64,000 nucleotides of DNA from Streptomyces roseofulvus (GTDB lineage: Bacteria > Actinomycetota > Actinomycetes > Streptomycetales > Streptomycetaceae), in assembly GCF_039534915.1 (NCBI RefSeq), contig NZ_BAAAWE010000001.1:1736001-1800000 (forward strand). The letters are read 5' to 3'. Shown piece after piece: positions 45,585-54,085 of the stretch (position 1 is its first letter; each line of letters opens with the position of its first letter). Position numbers and translations under genes: made by a program. The notes beneath the pieces are model-generated. The model was not told where the DNA came from, ran no database searches, and worked only from the letters and a program-made list of their open reading frames with translations.

Positions 45585-46544
45585 TCAGGTGATGTCGTCG
45601 TAGCCGCCGGTGCGGTGGGCGCGGGCGCCGTCGCTGTCGCCGCCGGCCTGCTCGGGCAGGGCGTGGGCGGTGGGGACGGGGTCGAGGGCGCCGACCGGTT
45701 CGGGGGTGAGGTCGAGGACGGACGCCTCGTCGTCGGCGAGCTGGGCGTCGGGGTCGCGGCGGGACCGGCGCTTGTCGTTGAGGATCGAGAAGCCGACGGC
45801 GATGAAGTACAGCACGATGATCGGTCCGGCGAGGGCGATCATGCCGAGCGGGTCGGTGGAGGGGGTGGCGACGGCGCCGAAGACGAAGGTGCCCATCACC
45901 ATGGCGCGCCACCAGCCGGCCATGCGCTTGCCGGTGACCACGCCGGTGAGGTTGAGCATGATCAGCAACAGCGGCAGCTCGAAGGCGAGGCCGAAGACGA
46001 GGACCATCCTGGTGGTGAAGTCCAGGAGGTCGTCGAGGGAGAGGAAGTTGGAGGCGACCTCGGGGGTGATGCTGATGAGGACGCGCACGCTGACGGGCAT
46101 GATGTAGAACGCCGTCCAGGCACCGGCCACGAAGAGGGGGACGGCGACGGAGGCGAACCAGTACGTGTACTTCTTCTCGCTCTTGTGCAGGCCGGGCGCG
46201 ACGAAGGCCCAGAGCTGGTAGAGCCAGACCGGGCTGGAGACGATGAGGCCGGCCAGCATGACCACCTTCACCGTGGAGGTGAACGGCGAGAGCATGGTCT
46301 GGTAGGCGAGGACGACGCAGCGTCCGCCGGTGTTCGCGGCCAGCGAGCTGTCCGGGTCGCACTTCGGTACGGGGGACGACAGAAGGTCCATCAGCTGCTG
46401 GCTGAAGAACGCCGCCACCACGGAGGCGACGACGACCGCCAGCATCGCCTTGGCGAGGCGATTGCGCAGCTCACGGAGGTGATCGGCGAGCGGCATCCGC
46501 CCCTCGGGATCCTTCTCCTTCTTCATGCGGGCAGACTTGGGCAA
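45585..46544 (-). CDS. tatC: Sec-independent protein translocase TatC
   Basis: A 319-residue membrane protein with six helices. MPLADHLRELRNRLAKAM is the conserved N-terminal cytoplasmic motif that binds the twin-arginine signal. FVAPGLHKSEKKYTYWF, FGLAFELPLLLIMLNLTGVV and ATPSTDPLGMIALAGPIIVL follow. A charged cytoplasmic tail of about 60 residues is typical of Streptomyces. I use TTG 46544 because GAGGACGTGGG precedes it; the ATG at 46526 has no ribosome site. It accepts Tat substrates such as the glycosidase at 1169-2449. It is cotranscribed with tatA, 76 bases upstream. Confidence 0.95.
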   Translation of the reverse strand: MPKSARMKKEKDPEGRMPLADHLRELRNRLAKAMLAVVVASVVAAFFSQQLMDLLSSPVPKCDPDSSLAANTGGRCVVLAYQTMLSPFTSTVKVVMLAGLIVSSPVWLYQLWAFVAPGLHKSEKKYTYWFASVAVPLFVAGAWTAFYIMPVSVRVLISITPEVASNFLSLDDLLDFTTRMVLVFGLAFELPLLLIMLNLTGVVTGKRMAGWWRAMVMGTFVFGAVATPSTDPLGMIALAGPIIVLYFIAVGFSILNDKRRSRRDPDAQLADDEASVLDLTPEPVGALDPVPTAHALPEQAGGDSDGARAHRTGGYDDIT

Positions 46545-46620
46545 CCCACGTCCTCATCTCGTGCGGGCAGGCCGCGGTGCGGCGTACGTGCGGGGCGGGC
46601 GGTTCAGCGCCGGGGGGTGG

Positions 46621-46902
46621 TCAGCGCTGGGTGGAGTCCGACGCCTCGGTCACGGGGCGGCCGCCGGTCACGTCGCCGGGGGCGGCCTTGATGGTGCGCT
46701 GGGCGGGGGCGGCCTGCTCGGCGGGCGCCTCGGCGGGGGCGGACTCCTGGCCCTCCGACTTCATGGCCTTCGCCTCGCTCTTCAGGATGCGGGCCGACTT
46801 GCCGAGGGAGCGGGCCATCTCCGGGAGCTTCTTGGCGCCGAAGAGGAGCACGACGACCAGCAGGATGAGGCTGATCTCAAGGGGACCGATCTGACGGAAC
46901 AT
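46621..46902 (-). CDS. tatA: Twin-arginine translocase subunit TatA
   Basis: A 93-residue protein that forms the Tat pore. One N-terminal helix ([19 protein letters not shown]) is followed by the conserved [20 protein letters not shown] amphipathic helix and an Ala/Pro/Glu-rich tail. ATG 46902 is used; an extension to 46971 is not conserved. It is the first gene of tatA-tatC. Streptomyces usually encodes tatB elsewhere, and none is here. Confidence 0.95.
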   Translation of the reverse strand: MFRQIGPLEISLILLVVVLLFGAKKLPEMARSLGKSARILKSEAKAMKSEGQESAPAEAPAEQAAPAQRTIKAAPGDVTGGRPVTEASDSTQR

Positions 46903-47087
46903 ACTGTGGTCTCTCTTCTCACCGAGGCGGCATGGGTGCGTGCCCGGCCGGTCGGACATGCGTCCGGCCACCGCGCTGTCTGCGATCGTAACCCGCAGGA
47001 GTAAACGTCGGGCAATGCCCGTGCATACTCGCGATTGCGTCCGAGGGGCCCTGATCAGGCCGGATCGGGGCGGGGCGAGGGGCCGAC

Positions 47088-47285
47088 TCAGGGCAGGGAG
47101 CGGCTGGTTCGGGCCAGTCCGGTGGCGGCGGTCTCCAGGTCCTCGGCGGCGCGCTGGATGCGCTGTGTGGTGACGGCCACTTGGCGGGCGAGGCGCCGGA
47201 CCTCCAGGAAGACCTTGACGGCGAGGACGCCGAGGACGGCGAGGCCGAGGAAGCCGAGGGCGATCGCGAGCATGGGCCAGAGCAT
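47088..47285 (-). CDS. Small membrane protein with coiled-coil tail
   Basis: A 65-residue protein. One N-terminal helix ([20 protein letters not shown]) is followed by an amphipathic coiled-coil ([20 protein letters not shown], then [12 protein letters not shown]). It is not a recognised family but has the look of DUF948-like or bacterial septum/stalk helper proteins. It is in the same direction as tatAC and pafBC and 185 bases upstream of tatA. Its role is unknown. Confidence 0.6.
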   Translation of the reverse strand: MLWPMLAIALGFLGLAVLGVLAVKVFLEVRRLARQVAVTTQRIQRAAEDLETAATGLARTSRSLP

Positions 47286-47320
47286 GGGGCGAGCCTAGCC
47301 GTTGGGGGGTGGGCCGGTGG

Positions 47321-47563
47321 TCAGGCGGTGGTGTGGAGGCGGAGGGTGCGGACGCCGCCGCCGGTGAGGAGTTCGACGATGCGTTCGCCGGCGGGTTTGC
47401 GGACGGCGCTGCCGCACTCCGGGCAGGTGAAGGAGTAGAAGGTGGTGCGGCGGCTGGCTCCGATGGCCAGGCGCAGGGCGCCGGCGGTGAGTTCGAAGCG
47501 GCAGCGGCAGTCGGGGCAGGCGGCTTTGAAGAGGACCGGACTCACCGACAGATCGGGCATCAC
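47321..47563 (-). CDS. Small zinc-ribbon protein
   Basis: An 80-residue protein with two cysteine pairs: [15 protein letters not shown] (C-x2-C) and [16 protein letters not shown] (C-x2-C), the pattern of a zinc ribbon. The end [13 protein letters not shown] is not diagnostic. I choose GTG 47563 because GAGGGA is 7 bases upstream; the ATG at 47569 overlaps that spacing and ATG 47560 is also possible. It lies 35 bases upstream of the small membrane protein and may share its transcript. The function is unknown. Confidence 0.65.
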   Translation of the reverse strand: MMPDLSVSPVLFKAACPDCRCRFELTAGALRLAIGASRRTTFYSFTCPECGSAVRKPAGERIVELLTGGGVRTLRLHTTA

Positions 47564-47657
47564 GGACATTTCCCTCAACTCTCCCTGTCTCGAACTCCCT
47601 GGACCTTCCGCCACCCGCCCCGCCCGGCTCCTTCTCCGAAGGGCGTACGGGGCAGGC

Positions 47658-48611
47658 TCACACGCCCTCGTACGCGGCGAGCGCGGCGCTCGCCGCCTCC
47701 CGGGCGCTGTCCGCGAGCCCGGCGGGCGAGACGATCCGCCCGTCGCTGCCGAGCCGCAGCGCGAGCCGCTTCAGCGAGGCCGGGTCGGGGGTGCGCAGGG
47801 TGATCCGCAGCCCGCCGTCGGGCAGCTCGTCGGCCCGGTCGTGCGGGTAGTACTCGGCGACCCAGCGGCCGCCGGGGCCGACCTCGACCACCACCTCGGG
47901 GTCGTCGGCCGAGGGCTGCACCAGCCCCTCGGAGAGGTCGCGCAGTTCCAGCTCCGGCGGCGCGGCGGCCTCCTCCAGGATCCGGATCTCGGCCACGCGG
48001 TCCAGCCGGAAGGTGCGGCGCGCCTCGGACAGCCGGCACCACGCCTCCATGTAGGTGTGGCCGACGGCGAAGAGGCGGATGGGGTCGACCTCGCGCTCGG
48101 TGAGCTCGTCGCGGGCCGGCGAGTAGTAGCGCAGCCAGAGCCGCTTGCGCTCCGAGATGGCCCGGTCGACCTCGGCGAAGACGCCGCCCTCGGACTCGAA
48201 GGTGACCGAGAGGCGGGCGCTGGCGCCGGCGGCCTCACCGGCGGCGGCCTCCAGCTTCGCGGTGGCGCGGACCAGCGCGTCCCGGTCGCCCTCGCGCAGC
48301 CCGGGCAGGGTGGCGACGGCGCGGGCGGCGACGAGCAGCGCGGTGGCCTCGTCGGCGGCGAGCCGCAGCGGTTCGGCGACGTCGTCCGGGTTGTGCCACC
48401 AGATCCGGTCGCCGTCGGTGTCGATGTCGAGGAGGTCGCCGCCCCGGAAGCTGGTGCCGCACATGGGCAGCACGTCCAGGTCGGAGATCAGCTCGTCCTC
48501 GGTGATGCCGAAGGCGCGGGCCACGTCGGCGACGTGGGCGCCGGGGCGCTCGCGGAGGTAGGTGACGAGGGAGAGCATCCGCCTCGTCTGGTCGATCGCG
48601 TTGGCAGCCAT
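47658..48611 (-). CDS. pafC: PafC, WYL-domain transcriptional regulator
   Basis: A 317-residue protein. The winged HTH (RRMLSLVTYLRERPGAHVAD) is followed by the WYL domain, with YYSPARDELTEREVDPIRLF and GHTYMEAWCRLSEARRTFRL, and a WCX C-terminal domain. In mycobacteria PafBC activates the LexA-independent DNA-damage response, perhaps by sensing single-stranded DNA with WYL. It is downstream of pafB by 16 bases. Confidence 0.93.
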   Translation of the reverse strand: MAANAIDQTRRMLSLVTYLRERPGAHVADVARAFGITEDELISDLDVLPMCGTSFRGGDLLDIDTDGDRIWWHNPDDVAEPLRLAADEATALLVAARAVATLPGLREGDRDALVRATAKLEAAAGEAAGASARLSVTFESEGGVFAEVDRAISERKRLWLRYYSPARDELTEREVDPIRLFAVGHTYMEAWCRLSEARRTFRLDRVAEIRILEEAAAPPELELRDLSEGLVQPSADDPEVVVEVGPGGRWVAEYYPHDRADELPDGGLRITLRTPDPASLKRLALRLGSDGRIVSPAGLADSAREAASAALAAYEGV

Positions 48612-48627
48612 GCGGTTCGTCTCCCCC

Positions 48628-49584
48628 TCAGCCCTTGGCGACGGCGCGCAGCCGCTCCACCACGTCGGCCCGCAGGTCGGCCGGTTCCAGTACGACGACG
48701 TCGGGTCCGAACTCGACGAGCCAGGCGTCGAGGCCGTGCCCGTACGGGATCTCCAGCTCGTCCCAGCCGTCGGTGCCCTCGCTGGTCTCGGTGGCGCGGG
48801 CGCGCAGCGGGTAGCCGCAGCCGGCCCGGAGCCGGATGCGGGCGGAGCGGGTGGCGGTCTCGCCGGCCCAGCTCTCGACGGTCTCGCGGACGGTGACGGC
48901 GTCGGGCACGGGCGCGGTGAAGGCGCCGGCGCGGGAGCGGACCCGGCCGGTGATGCGGGAGAGGCGGAAGACGCGCTCGGCGCCGCGGTCGCGGTCCCAG
49001 CCGGCCAGGTACCAGTGGCCGCGCCAGCACTCCAGCGTCCAGGGCTCGACCTGGCGGGGCTCGGGGCGGGCGGCGTTGGCCTTGCGGTAGTCGAAGGAGA
49101 CGGGGCGCCGGTCGCGGCAGGCGAGCATCAGCGGCTCGAAGGCGGCCTCGTGCACCGGGATGCGGGGTTCGAGGGCGCTGGGCTGGATGTCGTACGTCTC
49201 CTCGGCCTCGGGCATGCCGGCGGCGCGGAGCTTCTGGAGGGCGCCGCTGGCGGCGCCGGCGAGGCGGGCCTGCTGCCAGACCCGGGCGGCGAGGCCGAGC
49301 GCGGCGGCCTCCTCGGCGTCCAGGGTGATGGGCGGGAGGCGGTTGGAGTCGCGGCGGGCGAGGTAGCCGGTCTCGCCGTCGAGGTTCTCGACGGTCTCGA
49401 TGACCAGGCCGAGCTCGCGGAGGTCGTCCTTGTCCCGCTCGAACATGCGGTTGAAGGCTTCGTCCCCGCTGGCCTCCAGGTACGCCTCGATCGAGCCGCG
49501 CAGTTCGCGCTTGCTGAGCGCGCGGCGCGTCCCGAGCAGGCACAGCGCGAGATTCATCAGCCGCTCGGCCTTGGCAATCGCCAT
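48628..49584 (-). CDS. pafB: PafB, WYL-domain transcriptional regulator
   Basis: A 318-residue partner of PafC. The HTH (AERLMNLALCLLGTRRALSK, RELRGSIEAYLEASGDEAFN) precedes the WYL domain (RPVSFDYRKANAARPEPRQV, GHWYLAGWDRDRGAERVFRL). ATG 49584 (MAIAKAERLMN) is used; the frame extends to 49656, but without conservation. The heterodimer is the damage-response regulator of the neighbouring pupylation genes' family context. A strong hairpin (49659-49695) just upstream isolates pafBC from the FKBP gene. Confidence 0.93.
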   Translation of the reverse strand: MAIAKAERLMNLALCLLGTRRALSKRELRGSIEAYLEASGDEAFNRMFERDKDDLRELGLVIETVENLDGETGYLARRDSNRLPPITLDAEEAAALGLAARVWQQARLAGAASGALQKLRAAGMPEAEETYDIQPSALEPRIPVHEAAFEPLMLACRDRRPVSFDYRKANAARPEPRQVEPWTLECWRGHWYLAGWDRDRGAERVFRLSRITGRVRSRAGAFTAPVPDAVTVRETVESWAGETATRSARIRLRAGCGYPLRARATETSEGTDGWDELEIPYGHGLDAWLVEFGPDVVVLEPADLRADVVERLRAVAKG

Positions 49585-49658
49585 GGACGCCCTGCACCCT
49601 CTTCCCCGGTTCCGTTCTCGGACGTCCGACCGTACCGCCCCGGGGTGTCCGGACAAAA

Positions 49659-49695
49659 GCCGAGGGCCCCCGCCGCGGAGGCGGGGGCCCTCGGC
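49659..49695 (-). terminator. Terminator of the small FKBP gene
   Basis: A perfect 16-bp stem (GCCGAGGGCCCCCGCC at 49659-49674 with 49680-49695, loop GCGGA), 24 bases after the FKBP stop. It stops transcription before pafB. Confidence 0.8.
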
Positions 49696-49718
49696 CGGGG
49701 GCGCGGAGCCGGTCGGTC

Positions 49719-50093
49719 CTACTTCACGCCGACCAGGTCGCAGACGAAGATCAGCGTCTCGCCGGGGGCGATCTTGGCGCCGGCGCCGCGGTCGCCGTAG
49801 GCGAGGTGCGCGGGGATGACCAGCTGGCGGCGGCCGCCGACCTTCATGCCCTGGATGCCGCGGTCCCAGCCCGCGATGACCATGCCGGCACCGAGCGGGA
49901 ACTCCAGCGCCTCGCCGCGGTTCCAGGAGGCGTCGAACTCCTCACCGGTGCTGAAGGAGACACCGACGTAGTGGACCTGGACGGTGTTCCCGGCGGCGGC
50001 GGTCGCGCCGTCGCCCTCCCAGATGTCCTTGATCTCCAGGTCGGCCGGCGGCTCGCCGCCCGGGAAGTCGACCTCGGGCTTCTCGATGCTCAC
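49719..50093 (-). CDS. FKBP-type peptidyl-prolyl isomerase, cytosolic
   Basis: A 124-residue single-domain FKBP. The active-site residues are present: VHYVGVSFSTGEEFDASWNR, FPLGAGMVIAGWDRGIQGMKV, VIPAHLAYGDRGAGAKIAP and LIFVCDLV. It catalyses prolyl cis-trans isomerisation and may help fold proteins. It has no signal peptide. GTG 50093 is preceded by GAGGAG. It lies beside a two-domain lipoprotein FKBP and between pafBC and pafA, an arrangement found in Streptomyces; a link to pupylation is not shown. Confidence 0.92.
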   Translation of the reverse strand: MSIEKPEVDFPGGEPPADLEIKDIWEGDGATAAAGNTVQVHYVGVSFSTGEEFDASWNRGEALEFPLGAGMVIAGWDRGIQGMKVGGRRQLVIPAHLAYGDRGAGAKIAPGETLIFVCDLVGVK

Positions 50094-50189
50094 TGCAGTG
50101 TGCTCCTCATACGGGTGGAACCGCGCGGACGATGGCCCGCGCGACCCGGACAACCTACCTCGCGGCGGGCCGGGTCGCGCGGGGACCGG

Positions 50190-51128
50190 CTACTGCTTGG
50201 CCAGGATGTCCACGGTGAAGACGAGGGTGGAGTTGGCCGGGATCGGGCCCTGGGCCTTGTCGCCGTAGCCGTCGGCCGGCGGGACGACGAGCAGCACGCG
50301 GCTGCCGACCTTCTTGCCCTCCAGGCCCTTGGTCCAGCCCGGGATGACGCCGGAGAGCTGGAAGGTGGCCGGGGCGCCCCGGTCGTAGGAGCTGTCGAAC
50401 TTCTTGCCGTCCTTCCAGAGCACGCCCTGGTACTGGACGGTCAGGGTGTCGGTGGCCTTGACGGCCTCGCCCTTGCCCTCGATGACGTAGTTGGAGACGA
50501 GCGCCTTGGGCGCGTCCGTCTTGGGCACGGTCAGCGAGGGGGCCTTGCCGTCGGTGTTGGTGCCGACCTTGGGCAGGTCCTTGTTCTCCTGGGCGACGAC
50601 GGTGCCCTCGGCGGACTTCGGGATGGTGGTCGCCTTCAGGATGTCGACGACGAAGACCAGGGTGGCGCCGCCCTTGATGCTCGGCGGGGAGCCCTGCTCG
50701 CCGTAGCCGAGCTCCGGCGGGATGCCGATCTCCAGGCGGCTGCCGACCTTCTGGCCCTTCAGGCCCTGGTCCCAGCCCTTGATGACCTGGCCGGCGCCGA
50801 GGGTGAGGGTGAACGGCTCGCCCCGGTCGAAGCTGTTGTCGAAGGGGGTCGTGGAGTCCCAGGTCTGACCGAGGTAGTTGACCTGGAGGGCGTCGCCGTC
50901 CTTGGTCACCGGGCCGTCGCCCTCGCTGATGACGTTGACCTTGAGTTCCTTCGGCGGGTCGCCCTCGCCCTTGGAGAGGGTCGGCTTCTCGCCGAACTTC
51001 TGCCCCGCGGTGATGGCGGGCAGCCCGTTGGTCATCGAGGCGTTATCGGAGCCCTTGGTTTCGCTGCCGCACGCCGCTGTGGTGAGCAGCAGCAGTGGGA
51101 CGACGAGAAGGCCGGCAAGTCGGCGCAC
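50190..51128 (-). CDS. Two-domain FKBP lipoprotein
   Basis: A 312-residue secreted lipoprotein. A signal peptide ends in TTAAC with lipidated Cys20 (LLTTAACGS). FKBP domain 1 spans about residues 70-175 (VNYLGQTWDSTTPFDNSFDR, IGIPPELGYGEQG) and domain 2 about 200-310 (VQYQGVLWKDGKKFDSSYDR, VPPADGYGDKAQ). The second lacks some active-site residues (LSGVIPGWTKGLEGKKV), so it may be less active. It should fold proteins on the outer face of the membrane. GTG 51128 follows TGAGGA by 5 bases. Confidence 0.9.
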   Translation of the reverse strand: MRRLAGLLVVPLLLLTTAACGSETKGSDNASMTNGLPAITAGQKFGEKPTLSKGEGDPPKELKVNVISEGDGPVTKDGDALQVNYLGQTWDSTTPFDNSFDRGEPFTLTLGAGQVIKGWDQGLKGQKVGSRLEIGIPPELGYGEQGSPPSIKGGATLVFVVDILKATTIPKSAEGTVVAQENKDLPKVGTNTDGKAPSLTVPKTDAPKALVSNYVIEGKGEAVKATDTLTVQYQGVLWKDGKKFDSSYDRGAPATFQLSGVIPGWTKGLEGKKVGSRVLLVVPPADGYGDKAQGPIPANSTLVFTVDILAKQ

Positions 51129-51196
51129 GTGTTCCTCAGATCTCAGACGGCACGGTAGTTGTCCGGACACTCTAGGGGACCCGCCCGTGACGTCCA

Positions 51197-51225
51197 GGGC
51201 CCCGCGCGTCGTCCGCGCGGGGCCC
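51197..51225 (-). terminator. Terminator of pafA
   Basis: A perfect 12-bp stem (GGGCCCCGCGCG at 51197-51208 with 51214-51225, loop TCGTC), 22 bases after the pafA stop codon. Confidence 0.8.
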
Positions 51226-51246
51226 CGACCTGCTCTTGCGATCGTC

Positions 51247-52608
51247 CTACATTCCGGCGATCAGCTTCTCCACCCGGTCGTCGACCGAGCGGAACGGGTC
51301 CTTGCACAGGACCGTGCGCTGCGCCTGGTCGTTGAGCTTGAGGTGGACCCAGTCGACGGTGAAGTCCCGGCGCTGCTCCTGGGCGCGGCGGATGAAGTCG
51401 CCGCGGAGCCGGGCCCGGGTGGTCTGCGGGGGCACGGACTTGCCCTCGAAGATCTTCACGTCGTTGCAGATCCGCGCCGCCTGCCCGTTCTTCTGGAGCA
51501 GGTAGTAGAGCCCGCGGCGGCGGTGGATGTCGTGGTAGGCGAGGTCTATCTGGGCGACCCGCGGGTTCGACATGGTCATGTTGTGCTTGGCGCGGTAGCG
51601 CTCGATGAGCTTGTACTTCATCACCCAGTCGATCTCGGTCTGGATGCGGTCCAGCTCCTCCTGCTCGATCGCGTCGAGCGTGCGGCCCCACAGTTCGAGG
51701 ACCTGGGCGACGGTGCCGGAGCGGATGCCGCGCCGGTCGACGAAGTCGGACGCCTTGTCGAAGTACTCGCGCTGCACCTCCAGGGCGGACGCCTCGCGGC
51801 CGCTGGCCAGGCGCACCTTGCGCTGTCCGGTGATGTCGTGGCTGACCTCGCGGATGGCCCGGATCGGGTTCTCCAGGGTCAGGTCGCGCATCACGGTGCC
51901 GGCCTCGATCATGCGCAGCACGAGGTCGGTGGCGCCGACCTTGAGGAGCATGGTCGTCTCGGACATGTTCGAGTCGCCGACGATGACGTGGAGGCGGCGG
52001 TAGCGCTCCGCGTCGGCGTGCGGCTCGTCCCGGGTGTTGATGATGGGCCGGGAGCGGGTGGTGGCGGAGCTGACGCCCTCCCAGATGTGCTCGGCGCGCT
52101 GGGAGACGCAGTAGACGGCGCCTCGCGGGGTCTGCAGGACCTTGCCCGCGCCGCAGATCAGCTGACGCGTGACCAGGAACGGGATGAGGATGTCGGCGAG
52201 GCGGGAGAACTCGCCGTGGCGGGCGACGAGATAGTTCTCGTGGCAGCCGTACGAGTTTCCGGCGGAGTCCGTGTTGTTCTTGAAGAGATAGACGTCGCCC
52301 GCGATTCCCTCCTCGTGCAGGCGGCGTTCGGCGTCCACGAGAAGACCTTCGAGAATGCGCTCGCCGGCCTTGTCGTGGGTGACGAGTTCGATCACGTCGT
52401 CGCATTCCGGTGTGGCATATTCCGGATGCGAACCCACGTCGAGGTACAGGCGGGCACCGTTCCGCAGGAAGACATTGCTGCTGCGGCCCCATGACACGAC
52501 TCGGCGGAAGAGGTACCGCGCCACTTCGTCAGGAGACAGTCGGCGCTGTCCCCTGAACGTGCACGTGACGCCGTACTCGTTCTCCAGCCCGAAAATGCGG
52601 CGGTCCAT
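51247..52608 (-). CDS. pafA: Pup-protein ligase PafA
   Basis: A 453-residue carboxylate-amine ligase of the glutamine synthetase-like fold. It joins deamidated Pup through its C-terminal Glu to lysines of target proteins using ATP. The start [20 protein letters not shown], the catalytic-base Asp57 in [31 protein letters not shown], and [20 protein letters not shown] are hallmarks. The C-terminal domain has [19 protein letters not shown] -10 box ends 6 bases before ATG, so the mRNA appears leaderless. Pup and Dop are encoded 5 kb away. Confidence 0.97.
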   Translation of the reverse strand: MDRRIFGLENEYGVTCTFRGQRRLSPDEVARYLFRRVVSWGRSSNVFLRNGARLYLDVGSHPEYATPECDDVIELVTHDKAGERILEGLLVDAERRLHEEGIAGDVYLFKNNTDSAGNSYGCHENYLVARHGEFSRLADILIPFLVTRQLICGAGKVLQTPRGAVYCVSQRAEHIWEGVSSATTRSRPIINTRDEPHADAERYRRLHVIVGDSNMSETTMLLKVGATDLVLRMIEAGTVMRDLTLENPIRAIREVSHDITGQRKVRLASGREASALEVQREYFDKASDFVDRRGIRSGTVAQVLELWGRTLDAIEQEELDRIQTEIDWVMKYKLIERYRAKHNMTMSNPRVAQIDLAYHDIHRRRGLYYLLQKNGQAARICNDVKIFEGKSVPPQTTRARLRGDFIRRAQEQRRDFTVDWVHLKLNDQAQRTVLCKDPFRSVDDRVEKLIAGM

Positions 52609-52643
52609 GTCTGAACATTACGCCTGACGGCCTGTGCTGAAAC
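52608..52643 (-). promoter_or_regulatory. Predicted leaderless promoter of pafA
   Basis: On the minus strand GTTTCA (52643-52638), a 17-base spacer and TAATGT (52620-52615) precede the ATG at 52608 by 6 bases. No ribosome-binding site is present, so transcription should begin at or next to the A of the start codon. Confidence 0.5.
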
Positions 52644-52677
52644 CGGGTTGGACGTTCCCGTTTCGATCATTTTCCGA

Positions 52678-53940
52678 TCAGAGGGCGTTCTTTTCCGTGT
52701 GTACGGGGGTGGCGGCGCCCCCGCTCGCGGCGTGTCGCGTGCGCCGGCCGGGCGCGTCGGGATCGTTCAGCACCCGCCCGGTGGCGAGCAGGACCAGCAG
52801 GGCGACCAGGCCGCCGGCGCCGGCCACGGCGAACCCGGCGACGGTTCCGGCGAGTTCGATCGCGGGTCCGGCGGCGGCCGAGCCCAGCGCGGCGCCGACG
52901 CCGAAGGTGGTCACGAGCCAGGAGAACGCCTCGGTGACGGTGCCGGCCGGGGCGTGCCGGTCCACCACGATGAAGGCGCAGGCCAGGACGGGGGCGAGGA
53001 AGACGCCGGCGAGGGCCGAGAGGGCGGCCATGGCGACCGGTCCGGGGGTGAGCGTCAGGGGCAGGTAGCAGAGCGCGAGCAGGGCGACCAGGACCCGGAG
53101 CCGGCCCTCCGGGGCGCCGGCCCACTGGCGGGCGCCGTAGAGCACGCCGCCGAGCAGTGCGCCGAGGCCGAGGGCGGCCATCAGCCAGCCGTAGACGGAC
53201 GGGGTGCCGCGGTCGTCGGCGTAGGCGACGGCGGCGACCGTGATGGAGCCGAGGGCGAGGCCGACGAAGAAGAACGAGCCGAGCAGGGCGAGCAGCCCGG
53301 GCGAGCGCAGCGCGCCGAGCCAGTGGGCCTCGCGGGGGGCGGAGCGCCAGGCGCGGGAGGGCGCGGAGAGGACCACGGAGAGCGCGCCGAGCACGCCGAT
53401 GAGGTTGATGACGAGGAGGGCGGCGGCGGGCGACCACAGGGCGACGAGGAGGGTCACCAGGAGCGGGCCGACGGTGAACATGACCTCCTGGGCGACGGCG
53501 TCGAGGGCGTAGGCCCGGTGGACCCGGTCCTCGCGGCCCAGGACGCTCGGCCAGAGGGCCCGCAGACCGCCCTCCAGGGGCGGGGTGAAGAACCCGGCGA
53601 GGACGACGGCGGCGTAGGCGAGGGGGAGGTTCCCGATGCCGGCGAACGCGAACAGGGCCATGCCGAGGGCCGAGAGGACGGCGGCGGGCAGCTGGACGCG
53701 CGGCTGCCCCTTGAGGTCGACGGCGCGGCCCAGCAGCGGCTGCCCGACGGCGTTGGCCAGGCCGTACGCGGCGACCAGCCCGCCCGCGAGGGTGTAGCCG
53801 CCGCCCTGGTCGCGGACGAAGAGGGTCATGGCGACGGGGCCGGTGCCGTTGGGCAGCCGGCCGACCAGGGTGCCGGTGAGCAGGCGGAGCGCGTGTGGCG
53901 CCCGCAGGATGTCGCGGTAGCCGCCGTGCGCCGTGGCCAT
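52678..53940 (-). CDS. MFS transporter
   Basis: A 420-residue protein with about 12 helices. The N-terminus GGYRDILRAPHALRLLTGTL and the inter-helix motif LGRAVDLKGQPRVQLP (MFS motif A-like) are present. It resembles sugar/drug effluxers. The substrate cannot be assigned. ATG 53940 has GGAGGGGAG upstream. It is divergent from a LacI-family regulator, with an inverted repeat between them that probably controls it. It lies between pafA and the proteasome operon. Confidence 0.85.
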   Translation of the reverse strand: MATAHGGYRDILRAPHALRLLTGTLVGRLPNGTGPVAMTLFVRDQGGGYTLAGGLVAAYGLANAVGQPLLGRAVDLKGQPRVQLPAAVLSALGMALFAFAGIGNLPLAYAAVVLAGFFTPPLEGGLRALWPSVLGREDRVHRAYALDAVAQEVMFTVGPLLVTLLVALWSPAAALLVINLIGVLGALSVVLSAPSRAWRSAPREAHWLGALRSPGLLALLGSFFFVGLALGSITVAAVAYADDRGTPSVYGWLMAALGLGALLGGVLYGARQWAGAPEGRLRVLVALLALCYLPLTLTPGPVAMAALSALAGVFLAPVLACAFIVVDRHAPAGTVTEAFSWLVTTFGVGAALGSAAAGPAIELAGTVAGFAVAGAGGLVALLVLLATGRVLNDPDAPGRRTRHAASGGAATPVHTEKNAL

Positions 53941-53975
53941 GCGGGTCTCCCCTCCGTCGGCTCGCGCCGAGGTTT

Positions 53976-54002
53976 TACGTATAACGTCCGAGGTCATACG
54001 TA
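53976..54002. promoter_or_regulatory. Inverted repeat, candidate LacI-family operator
   Basis: TACGTAT (53976-53982) and ATACGTA (53996-54002) form a perfect inverted repeat with a 13-base spacer in the 145-bp gap between the divergent MFS and LacI genes. The AT-rich arms stand out from the surrounding GC. It probably overlaps one or both promoters. Confidence 0.5.
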
Positions 54003-54085
54003 CCATGGCGACGGTACGCCGGTCCACCCGGCGCCGCTCGACACCCACCCGGCGAACCGGCCGGACACGCCCCCGCGGAGGCCCC

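Noticed and set aside
45379..46362. A 327-codon frame on the minus strand overlapping tatC
   Set aside because: tatC in another frame has all conserved Tat motifs and membrane segments; this frame is Arg/His/Pro-rich noise.
51159..51180. TTGTCC...TA sequence as a PafBC (RecA-NDp) promoter motif
   Set aside because: It points away from the neighbouring gene and fails the purine and final T positions of the consensus TTGTCR-N8-TA-N3-T.
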